This document shows, in pieces, positions 7,303-14,186 of a stretch of 14,297 nucleotides of DNA (its first letter is position 1; each line of letters starts with the position of its first letter). The position numbers and the translations under genes were made by a program. This stretch comes from Spirosoma sp. (lineage in GTDB: Bacteria; Bacteroidota; Bacteroidia; Cytophagales; Spirosomataceae). The notes under the pieces are model-generated. The model saw nothing but the letters and a program-made list of their open reading frames with translations, was not told the DNA's origin and did not search any database. Location: NCBI GenBank assembly GCA_025351545.1, contig JANXVQ010000665.1:1-14297 (forward strand), given 5' to 3'.

Positions 7303-8561
7303 CACATCGGGCCTCGAATAGGATTGGTATTGTTGGTGGAGGAATAATTGGGCTTTGTTCGGCCTATTATCTGCACAAAGCGGGTCATCGCATTACGCTG
7401 TTTGATCAGAATCCCATTGCCGACGGCTGCTCGTTTGGTAACGCGGGGATGATTGTGCCCAGCCATATAATTCCATTGGCGCAGCCGGGCATGATGGCAA
7501 AAGGTATGCGCTGGATGCTCAAATCGACCAGCCCGTTTTATGTTAAACCCCGTCTGAATATTGACCTAGCTCGATGGGGATGGCTCTTTTATCGCCATTC
7601 AACGCCTGAACACGTCGAACGGGCAATTCCGGTTCTGCGCGATATTAGCCTGCTTAGCAAAACATTGTATCAGGATTTGGCCGCGAATGGTGACCTGGAA
7701 TTTGAGTGGCAGGAACGGGGCCTGTTGATGCTTTACAAAACAGCGTCGGCCGAACACGAGATGGCCGATGAAGCCAACGTAGCTAACCGATCCGGTATCG
7801 AAGCGCGGGTCTTAACGGGTCAGCAGGTTCAGGATCTGGAGCCAAATACGCGCGTTGATATACGGGGAGCGGTGTACTATCCCGGTGATGCTCACCTGAA
7901 TCCGGGCGAGTTAATTCGTTCATTAGTAAGCTACCTGCGTCGGCAAGGTGTCACTATTCTTGAAAATCAGGCTGTAACGGGATTCGGAAAAACTGGTTCG
8001 CGCTTAGACTCAGTGGAAACCGCTCAGGGCAGTTACCCGGTCGATGAAGTGGTTGTAGCAGGGGGGGCATGGTCGCCATCGCTGGCCCGATTATTGGGTT
8101 TGAGTCTGTCATTGCAGGGCGGCAAAGGGTATAGTTTTATGCTTCGAAATGTCACGAACAACGTGCGTATTCCGGCCATTATGCTCGAAGCCCGTGCTAC
8201 AGCGACACCAATGGAAAACGGTATGCGATTTGCGGGTACGCTCGAAGTGGCCGGTACAGACATGACTATCAACATGAACCGGGTGCGTGGTATTGTGCAG
8301 TCGATCAATCAGTATTATCCGGATGTACCCGTCGAAATACCTGAAGTCGATGCAGTTTGGCGGGGCTTGCGTCCCTGCTCTCCAGATGGCCTGCCCTATA
8401 TTGGCCGACCTAAGCGGTATGACAATGTGGTGCTGGCCACGGGGCATGGCATGATGGGCCTTAGTTTGGGGCCGGCTACGGGGAAACTGGTCAGCGAAGT
8501 GATAAACGGTGAGGCCGATAGTATGGACATTTTCGCCTTTAATCCAGACCGATTTGCCTAA
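7299..8561 (+). CDS. FAD-dependent D-amino-acid dehydrogenase, likely D-hydroxyproline dehydrogenase
   Basis: A 420-residue DadA/DAO-family flavoenzyme. The N-terminal Rossmann motif GIVGGGIIGLCSAYYL (Gly13, Gly15, Gly18) ends with the acidic residue Asp36 that contacts the FAD ribose. SFGNAGMIVPS follows, as is common in DadA proteins. The C-terminal FAD segment includes WRGLRPCSPDGLPYIGR and GHGMMGLSLGPATGKLVSE. No signal peptide is present; DadA-type enzymes are usually membrane-associated on the cytoplasmic side and pass electrons to the respiratory chain. In this operon it likely oxidises cis-4-hydroxy-D-proline to delta1-pyrroline-4-hydroxy-2-carboxylate, linking the epimerase to the deaminase. 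Its ATG overlaps the upstream TGA (ATGA). It is the last gene of the operon: a convergent gene ends 9 bases further on. Other D-amino acids remain possible substrates. Confidence 0.88.
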   Translation: MTHRASNRIGIVGGGIIGLCSAYYLHKAGHRITLFDQNPIADGCSFGNAGMIVPSHIIPLAQPGMMAKGMRWMLKSTSPFYVKPRLNIDLARWGWLFYRHSTPEHVERAIPVLRDISLLSKTLYQDLAANGDLEFEWQERGLLMLYKTASAEHEMADEANVANRSGIEARVLTGQQVQDLEPNTRVDIRGAVYYPGDAHLNPGELIRSLVSYLRRQGVTILENQAVTGFGKTGSRLDSVETAQGSYPVDEVVVAGGAWSPSLARLLGLSLSLQGGKGYSFMLRNVTNNVRIPAIMLEARATATPMENGMRFAGTLEVAGTDMTINMNRVRGIVQSINQYYPDVPVEIPEVDAVWRGLRPCSPDGLPYIGRPKRYDNVVLATGHGMMGLSLGPATGKLVSEVINGEADSMDIFAFNPDRFA

Positions 8562-8570
8562 GGTATTACG

Positions 8571-9860
8571 TCAAAAGACCTCTCCTAAATTCAGAAATAA
8601 CCCCTTCGACCCGCCAATACCAAAGCCGTAATCAATGGCTAGATTCAGGTTTGAATGCTTGTTTACTTTGAGCCGAAGTCCTACGCCACCACCCGGCAGA
8701 AGTTTACCAAAATGATTTGAGTTCGGGTAGTCACTATAGGTTTGCATATTGGCAAAGATGACTCCGCCCAATAAGCCATTGGAGAGTAGTAAAGTGCGGT
8801 ATTCTGTTTCTAAATACACCAGGTTTCTTCCTCGAAATCGCCCTTGTGTGTAGCCCCTTCCAATATTAGAGTACGTATCCCAACCTGTACTGGGCAAATC
8901 TAAATACGGAGCCTGACCGCCAAAAGTAAGCCAGTTCATACTCCAAAAAGCAAGAATATGCCGCCCATTGTCTGATAAAGGGACATATCTCCTAAAATCA
9001 GCAATAACAGATTGCCAGTTTTGATCACTTCCAAACCATTGCAGATTGTCCCGAAACACCACGCTGCCAAAAAATCCACTCTGAGGGTTATTGGGATTGC
9101 GCCGGTTCGTGTATTGCATACTGAAGGTCGGGCCGGATGAAACAGAATGATCAATTGAACCGTACCGTTGAAAATCGTCGTTTAATTGGGGCGTACTATT
9201 CTCTTCCCTAACATGCCAGTGGTAGTCGAGCGCATAACCAATTCCGACGGAAAAATTTGGCGCAACCTGCCGTAAAACAGATTGACTCAACCGCAGGTAT
9301 GAGTAATAAAGTCGGTCATTAACGTCGGCGCGTGAGTTGTTTCCCAACCCAAAATTATCCGCCGAATAATCATAATATCGCCAGTCACTTATGATATTGT
9401 ACCGATTTCCTTTAGTCCAGATATTAACTACGACTGGAACAATAACCTGCTGGTATTGAGTGTATTGAGGTGTTGTAACAATAGTAGATGTGTTCTGTTC
9501 CGGGTCGGCGCTGGTAAACGATAGATTGGCACTTATACCCACGGCAAGACCCGTTTGAATGGAATAAGCCAATTCCGGAAAAATTGACGGATGAAATCCC
9601 GCTTGCGAGCTCTCGATGGGACGATGACCTTTCCTGTTGATAAATTGATAATACACATCCCATACATCAGCCGACGAATCGGGGCGGGATGTTTCCTGCC
9701 GGTCATGCTTCGTCAGTCGGGCAGAATCAGACTGTCCCATTGAATCTACTGTAAACCAAACACTTATCAGACAACAAAAAACTAGAGAGCGGTTAGTATA
9801 CCAATAGCTTAATAGGCCGCGTAACGGCTCATTAATGTTGCGGCAATAGAAATTAGTCAT
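8571..9860 (-). CDS. BamA/TamA-like outer-membrane beta-barrel protein
   Basis: A 429-residue exported protein resembling the Bacteroidota BamA/TamA-type barrel family without POTRA repeats. Basic residues (Arg14, Arg24) precede a hydrophobic segment at 25-36, consistent with a somewhat long signal peptide. A Ser/Asp-rich linker follows, then FPELAYSIQTGLAVGISANLSF (from 94), which resembles the first barrel strand of this family. Strands alternate hydrophobic and polar residues with many aromatics, and the chain includes the NPNNPQSGFFGSV segment (255-267) and GYTQGRFRGRNLVYLETEYR (336-355), which recalls the conserved RGF-type loop. It ends in Phe429, the classic C-terminal residue of outer-membrane barrels. 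A role in outer-membrane protein or lipid handling is possible but not shown. It lies downstream of the redoxin-like gene on the same strand (86-base gap), perhaps co-transcribed. Confidence 0.78.
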   Translation of the reverse strand: MTNFYCRNINEPLRGLLSYWYTNRSLVFCCLISVWFTVDSMGQSDSARLTKHDRQETSRPDSSADVWDVYYQFINRKGHRPIESSQAGFHPSIFPELAYSIQTGLAVGISANLSFTSADPEQNTSTIVTTPQYTQYQQVIVPVVVNIWTKGNRYNIISDWRYYDYSADNFGLGNNSRADVNDRLYYSYLRLSQSVLRQVAPNFSVGIGYALDYHWHVREENSTPQLNDDFQRYGSIDHSVSSGPTFSMQYTNRRNPNNPQSGFFGSVVFRDNLQWFGSDQNWQSVIADFRRYVPLSDNGRHILAFWSMNWLTFGGQAPYLDLPSTGWDTYSNIGRGYTQGRFRGRNLVYLETEYRTLLLSNGLLGGVIFANMQTYSDYPNSNHFGKLLPGGGVGLRLKVNKHSNLNLAIDYGFGIGGSKGLFLNLGEVF

Positions 9861-9946
9861 ATATGTAAACTTGGCAGACTAACCCATTCCTGTATCGTTC
9901 CGTTCACTTTTAGCCTATCAGGTCACAACTTATCTGACATCATACC

Positions 9947-10720
9947 TTACTGTGTTACAAATACCAATACTTGTTTCAATTTTTCATAACTCCCTGCGCC
10001 TTGTATATTGGCGGCCACTTTCCCGGTTTTATCAATGACAATAAACGTCGGAACGCTGGTTATGTGGTACTTATTATGAAAACCGTAGGCATTGGGCACT
10101 GGCATAAATGGTAATGTTTTACCAGTAGAGTTGGACACGTCTTTTGTCTGTTCGCTATTTAGGACAGCTAAACTGACGGGAGCCTTTCCTAACTGATATG
10201 GCTTTAATACAGTAACAAAATCTTCAGTCTGCTGGTCAGACCAAAAGGTTTTCTCTAAGCTCACCAAAAAGGTCAGAATAACCACTTTACCAAGTAAATC
10301 GGTCGAGCGGTACGTTTTTCCATCCAGGGCTGTCATAACAAAAGGCGCTACAGGCTGCCCGGCTTTCGGTTGTTTGGCAGGATCCCGGTCGCGATAGCGA
10401 TGCGTTTCATGCTCTTCTGCCGTAGCCTGCCGCATCGTATACGTATTTGACAGGCCAAATTCATCATAATCGGGCACCAAATGATAGGCATACGGATCTT
10501 CTTTACTTAGTTGACCGTATTGTTCCATTGTCATGCGCTGACCAGTTGATGCATTTGTAATAGGAGTTGCCTCATTGGGCCTTTGGCTATAGCCAACATT
10601 CGACTTTTTCACTCCTACTTGTTCTTGTGCCTGACACGGTATGCCGGTGATTACCAGCAATATACTGATAATCATTATTTCATAAACTGCCATAATTTGT
10701 TTGCTTTCGCTGGTTTGCAT
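9947..10720 (-). CDS. Exported thioredoxin-fold (redoxin/TlpA-like) protein lacking the catalytic cysteines
   Basis: A 257-residue protein with an N-terminal export signal: hydrophobic residues 14-28 ending around IPCQAQ. Later in-frame ATGs at codons 10 and 16 are also plausible starts. Residues 34-120 form a polar, probably flexible region rich in Tyr and charged residues. From about residue 120 there is a redoxin domain: GQPVAPFVMTALDGKTYRSTDLLGKVVILTFLVS, and later the conserved cis-proline segment TSVPTFIVIDKTGKVA (Pro224). Where TlpA/AhpC-type proteins carry a CXXC or peroxidatic Cys after the first strand, this protein reads FLVSLEKTFWSDQQ (151-164), and the mature part contains no cysteine at all. 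It is therefore unlikely to be a classical thiol oxidoreductase; it may bind a client or act structurally at the periplasmic side. Its upstream region carries a 31-bp palindrome. Confidence 0.8.
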   Translation of the reverse strand: MQTSESKQIMAVYEIMIISILLVITGIPCQAQEQVGVKKSNVGYSQRPNEATPITNASTGQRMTMEQYGQLSKEDPYAYHLVPDYDEFGLSNTYTMRQATAEEHETHRYRDRDPAKQPKAGQPVAPFVMTALDGKTYRSTDLLGKVVILTFLVSLEKTFWSDQQTEDFVTVLKPYQLGKAPVSLAVLNSEQTKDVSNSTGKTLPFMPVPNAYGFHNKYHITSVPTFIVIDKTGKVAANIQGAGSYEKLKQVLVFVTQ

Positions 10721-10797
10721 TTGATTGTTATTTTTGTACTAACCAAATTTCGCGCCATACAGCAATGCAAAGCCCATTCAGAAGTCAGTTTAAACCA

Positions 10798-10828
10798 TAC
10801 ATGGGTAAAATTACATTTTACCCATGTA
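10798..10828. repeat. 31-bp perfect palindrome with 3-base centre
   Basis: TACATGGGTAAAAT (10798-10811), the central TAC, and ATTTTACCCATGTA (10815-10828) form perfect 14-bp inverted arms. It lies 77 bases before the start of the redoxin-like gene, in a non-coding stretch. No T-tract follows on either strand, so it is not an intrinsic terminator. The arms are AT-rich at the centre and GC-rich at the outside, as in an operator for a dimeric regulator; it could also be a cruciform or a small mobile-element relic. Function is unknown. Confidence 0.85.
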
Positions 10829-10888
10829 CTAAAATTAAAACGTCTCGTTTTATTTATGAAAGTCGCAGCGTGGTCCAACTTGACCATA

Positions 10889-10935
10889 ATTCCATAAAAA
10901 CGGCCCCTACTGATTAGGAGCCGTTTTTATGGAAT
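10889..10935 (-). terminator. Rho-independent terminator of the TPR gene (possibly bidirectional)
   Basis: A 16-bp perfect stem (ATTCCATAAAAACGGC at 10889-10904 with GCCGTTTTTATGGAAT at 10920-10935) extends, past one mismatch, by three G-C/A-T pairs around a short loop. Both arms contain a run of five A or T next to the GGC/GCC core, so a T-tract emerges in either direction. It begins 8 bases beyond the stop codon of the TPR gene and no plus-strand gene ends here, so termination of the minus-strand transcript is the main role. Confidence 0.88.
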
Positions 10936-10943
10936 CATACGAT

Positions 10944-12347
10944 TTATTCTTTCTTATACTGCTGAATTATTTTGTACAGTGCCTTCTGTTTTTCCAGTTC
11001 CGGAAAGAACTCAAACAATTGAACGTGAGCATCATAGTCCAGTGAGAGAGCAGCTTCTAACTGAATCAGTGATTCGCGATAATGACCGGCATGAATCAAA
11101 TAAACTGCCGAGCGATAATACAAATCGGCTTCCTCCGGCATATCACTAATACCTGATTGAACAATCTCATTGGCCCGCAGGAAATCGCCCTGATCGAACG
11201 GCACCAACGACCACGTCAGATAAACGTCGGGGTTTTCGGCATCTACTTCAGCCGCCTTCTCGAACGCTTCGACACTTGATATTACATTACCAATTTTATA
11301 TTCCGTTTCGGCTATGGCCAGATAATATTCGCCGTTCTGGTCGCTTAATTTAACCGCTTTTTGTAGAAATGGCAGTGCTTCATACCACTTGCCCGATTCA
11401 CTCAGGCAAACGCCGATTCCATACCACGCTTCATCCCATTTGGCATCTAGCTTGATGGCTTCGCGGTACTCTTTGATGGCTTCAGCAATCCGGTCCTGTT
11501 TTTCCAGACTGGCCCCGAGGTGACAGTAGGTATCAGCCGTAGCTTCTTCATGTTTCAGCGTCTCACGGTAGCATGCTTCGGCCTTCTCGAACAACCCTAA
11601 ATTCATATAGGTATTGCCCAGATTAAAATGCGCCGACGCAAAATCAGCTTTGATAATGACGGCATAATCGTATGCTTCGGCAGCCTCGGCATAACGGGCT
11701 AATTTGCTGTAAGCAATTCCAATATTATACCACGCATTGTAGGAATACGGGTCCGTATCAATCAGTTGCTGGTAATAAGTCAGACTATTCTCTAACTCAC
11801 CCGTTACATCTAAGCAAAACGCCAGCTCATAAAGTGCATTTTCATTATTGATATTTAACGCAATAGACCTTTTGTACTGCGTAATGGCTTCAGCATATTT
11901 ACCCCAGTTTTGATAACTCTGGCCCAATTGAAACAGAATATCGTCCTTATCATCGGCACGGTCGAGCAGCTCTTCCAGTATTCGGATAGACTCCTCATAA
12001 CGACCAGCCATGCTCAGGACTGACCCCTGCATAAAGGGCACGTCGAGATCGCCGGGATTAAATAGAGAAGCCCGTTCCAGCAATTCCAGCGATTCGTCGA
12101 ATCGTTGAAAATTAGCCAGAATCTGGGCTTTGTCAAGCATCAGCTCCAGGGCATAAGGGAAGTTTTCCAGACCGGATTCGGCGGCTTTAAGCGCCTTGTC
12201 TAAATCACCTTGATTGAGGTAATGCTCAACCATCTGTTCATAGACATCCAGGTCGAAAAACTGGCTTTGTTGCTGGTCCAGCATCTGCTCAAAACGCCGG
12301 ATTGATTCTTTAATATCGCCTTCTCGTTCTTCGAACTCTTGCTCCAT
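10944..12347 (-). CDS. Cytoplasmic protein of twelve tetratricopeptide repeats
   Basis: A 467-residue protein made almost entirely of about twelve consecutive 34-residue TPR units. They run from DVYEQMVEHYLNQGDLDKAL near the N-terminus to YRSAVYLIHAGHYRESLIQL near the C-terminus, with the usual W/L-G-Y-A-F-A-P spacing (for example NAWYNIGIAYSKLARYAEA). An acidic N-terminal helix (MEQEFEEREGDIKES) precedes them, and a short tail ending YKIIQQYKKE follows. No signal peptide or membrane segment is seen. The ATG at 12347 is chosen over one 32 codons upstream because the extra residues are basic/aromatic, TPR-free and lie in the intergenic region. TPR superhelices are protein-protein interaction scaffolds; no partner or enzymatic role can be read. 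It lies 128 bases downstream of the SDR gene on the same strand. Confidence 0.9.
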   Translation of the reverse strand: MEQEFEEREGDIKESIRRFEQMLDQQQSQFFDLDVYEQMVEHYLNQGDLDKALKAAESGLENFPYALELMLDKAQILANFQRFDESLELLERASLFNPGDLDVPFMQGSVLSMAGRYEESIRILEELLDRADDKDDILFQLGQSYQNWGKYAEAITQYKRSIALNINNENALYELAFCLDVTGELENSLTYYQQLIDTDPYSYNAWYNIGIAYSKLARYAEAAEAYDYAVIIKADFASAHFNLGNTYMNLGLFEKAEACYRETLKHEEATADTYCHLGASLEKQDRIAEAIKEYREAIKLDAKWDEAWYGIGVCLSESGKWYEALPFLQKAVKLSDQNGEYYLAIAETEYKIGNVISSVEAFEKAAEVDAENPDVYLTWSLVPFDQGDFLRANEIVQSGISDMPEEADLYYRSAVYLIHAGHYRESLIQLEAALSLDYDAHVQLFEFFPELEKQKALYKIIQQYKKE

Positions 12348-12475
12348 GCTATTGCCTTCAAAATGTGTGCGGATAGGGGCCGCACCACTGGCGCGGTTTA
12401 TCCTTTGGCAGTGAAATATAAACTCAAAAAACCAAAACTCCAACCCCGATCCAAAAATTTACGAACCCTTTGGAT

Positions 12476-13498
12476 CTACTCTAAAGCGGCTGCCACGCGC
12501 TTAAGAGTATCACTTAAGGGTCGGTACTGAAAATCAAGCACCTCCTCAATTTTGTGTCCATCGTACTGAAACAATGAACTCGCCGATCGAGCCGTTTCGC
12601 GGGTAATAAGCGGAGCCCTCCCTGTCAGCCACGCCCGCACGGCCTCCAACGGCCAGAGAAAACGGGTTATTGTGGGCGAAATTTGCCTCGTTGGCGGACG
12701 CTTATCCAACACAACGGCTATCTGTTCTAACAAGGAACGATACGGAATGGTGCCCCCACTCAGGATGAACCGCTGGGATGTCCTGTCAGACTGCATTAAT
12801 TTGATGAGTACGTCCGTTACGTCGAGCACATCCACATAATTGACTAAACCCGCCGGGTAGAACGGTTTTTCATCACGTACATACTTAATGAGTTGGAGAC
12901 TGCTTCGGCTCCAGTCGCCCACGCCCAGCACGATAGATGGATTGACCATTACCGCATTCAGCCCTTCAGCCACACCCCGCCAGACTTCCAGTTCAGCCCA
13001 ATACTTGGTTTTGGCATAAGCTGAGTTATTGGGCGAATCTTCCCATTTCTGATCTTCATTGATTGGGGTGGATTCGCTGGCCTTCCCTCCTTTCGCCGTT
13101 GGTCGGCCCATAGCCGCAACCGAGCTAATATAACCCAGTTTTCGTACGCCCGCTTTCAGGCAAACATTCACGACATTAGCAGTACCTTCAACATTTACAT
13201 GTTCCATCCGATCACGATCTTTTGGCACAAACGAGACAATGGCAGCCGCATGAATTACGTCTATAATGCCGGGGTCGCGTCCGACGACGATAGCCGCTTC
13301 GAGCGACGGAATATCCAATACATCGCCGGCATGCCAGGTGATTTGTTCAGCCACATCAGCTAGCATGCCGTAACCATGTTGCGGACGATAGAGCGCTGAG
13401 ACTAGATGCCCATCGGCCAGGTATTGTCGGGCAATGTGGGAGCCGATAAAACCCGTAGCTCCCGTGATAAAAACCGGATTAGTCAGTAATGATGTCAA
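12476..13498 (-). CDS. NAD(P)-dependent epimerase/dehydratase-like extended SDR
   Basis: A 340-residue extended short-chain dehydrogenase/reductase. The Rossmann nucleotide-binding motif TGATGFIGS (12-20) is followed by GDVLD (58-62), HAAAIVSF (83-90), the catalytic serine region YISSVAAMG (123-131) and the active-site Tyr161-X3-Lys165 (SAYAKTKYW). The C-terminal half, including YVDVLDVTDVL, varies among substrates. The family covers sugar epimerases, dihydroflavonol-4-reductase-like enzymes and 3-beta-hydroxysteroid-type dehydrogenases; the absence of a clear sugar-nucleotide signature leaves the substrate open, with the NAD-dependent reductase type slightly favoured. The start appears to be TTG at 13498: no ATG lies between it and the upstream in-frame stop, and the next ATG (Met45) would delete the nucleotide-binding motif. 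It is divergent from metG. Confidence 0.88.
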   Translation of the reverse strand: MTSLLTNPVFITGATGFIGSHIARQYLADGHLVSALYRPQHGYGMLADVAEQITWHAGDVLDIPSLEAAIVVGRDPGIIDVIHAAAIVSFVPKDRDRMEHVNVEGTANVVNVCLKAGVRKLGYISSVAAMGRPTAKGGKASESTPINEDQKWEDSPNNSAYAKTKYWAELEVWRGVAEGLNAVMVNPSIVLGVGDWSRSSLQLIKYVRDEKPFYPAGLVNYVDVLDVTDVLIKLMQSDRTSQRFILSGGTIPYRSLLEQIAVVLDKRPPTRQISPTITRFLWPLEAVRAWLTGRAPLITRETARSASSLFQYDGHKIEEVLDFQYRPLSDTLKRVAAALE

Positions 13499-13614
13499 TT
13501 GAAGTTTTTGATTTCGACCCAGTTAAGGAAATTATTCGTGTTCGGCGTGGTGTTGTCCATAGTGGCCTGACTGTACTCTTTACGTAAACATAACAACGTT
13601 CGGCCCTGAATTGC

Positions 13615-13622
13615 TAATTTTG
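13615..13622 (+). promoter_or_regulatory. Candidate Bacteroidota -7 box for metG
   Basis: TAATTTTG matches the Bacteroidota -7 consensus TAnnTTTG exactly and ends 18 bases before the metG ATG, predicting a very short leader. No good -33 TTTG is seen at the normal distance. The remaining 13499-13614 between the divergent genes shows no other feature I can support. Confidence 0.33.
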
Positions 13623-13640
13623 CGCTCCAATTCCTGGATT

Positions 13641-14186
13641 ATGTCTCTCGAAAACCCACAACGCTATACCGTCACGGCGGCTCTTATCTACGCAAACGGC
13701 CCGATTCACATCGGTCACCTTGCCGGATGCTACCTCCCCGCCGACATTTATGTGCGCTACCTCCGCTCAACGGGGAAAGATGTCGCCTTTATCAGCGGCA
13801 CCGATGAGCACGGCGTACCCATCACAATCAAAGCCAAGAAAGAAGGCATCACGCCCCAGCAGGTCGTCGATAAATACTACGGCCAGATTAAGCAGGCCTT
13901 CATTGACTTCGGCATCTCGTTCGATATTTATTCGCGAACGTCGAACCAGATTCACCACGAAACGTCGCAGGAATTTTTCACAAAACTCTACGAAAAAGGC
14001 GACTTCGACGAAGAGGTTACGGAGCAATATTATGACGAAGTAGCCGGGCAATTTCTGGCCGATCGTTATATCGTTGGCACCTGTCCGGTTTGTGGAAACC
14101 CTAATGCTTACGGTGATCAGTGCGAACGTTGCGGAACGGCGCTTAGTCCTACCGAGCTTATAGAGCCGCATTCGATGCTTTCCGGG
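13641..14186 (+). CDS. metG: Methionyl-tRNA synthetase, N-terminal part (broken at its 3' side)
   Basis: The first ~182 residues of a class I methionyl-tRNA synthetase, which charges tRNA-Met with methionine in the cytoplasm. Motifs: the strand [21 protein letters not shown] with the HIGH-type ATP signature H23-I-G-H26, GTDEHGVPI (53-61), and the zinc-binding connective-peptide knuckle Cys148-X2-Cys151 ... Cys161-X2-Cys164 ([18 protein letters not shown]). Then [17 protein letters not shown] matches the conserved LSPTELI-P-S-SG segment of the family. Full-length bacterial enzymes have 550-700 residues; KMSKS and the anticodon-binding domain would lie beyond. After Gly182 (14184-14186) the frame stays open to the end of the window, but the translation ([11 protein letters not shown]...) no longer resembles MetRS, which should continue with a TPVLRET-like strand. 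Homology to an unrelated gene begins on the other strand here, so the gene is interrupted by a join. Confidence 0.9.

Noticed and set aside
10583..10897. 104-codon plus-strand open frame across the palindrome
   Set aside because: It overlaps the redoxin-like gene's 5' end and translates the inverted repeat; composition is not protein-like.
12348..12443. 32-codon N-terminal extension of the TPR protein
   Set aside because: The extra residues are aromatic/basic, unlike the TPR family, and fall in the probable leader region; the ATG at 12347 gives a typical acidic start.
13767..14171. 134-codon open frame antisense to metG
   Set aside because: It is the shadow of a strongly conserved synthetase on the plus strand and shows no domain of its own.
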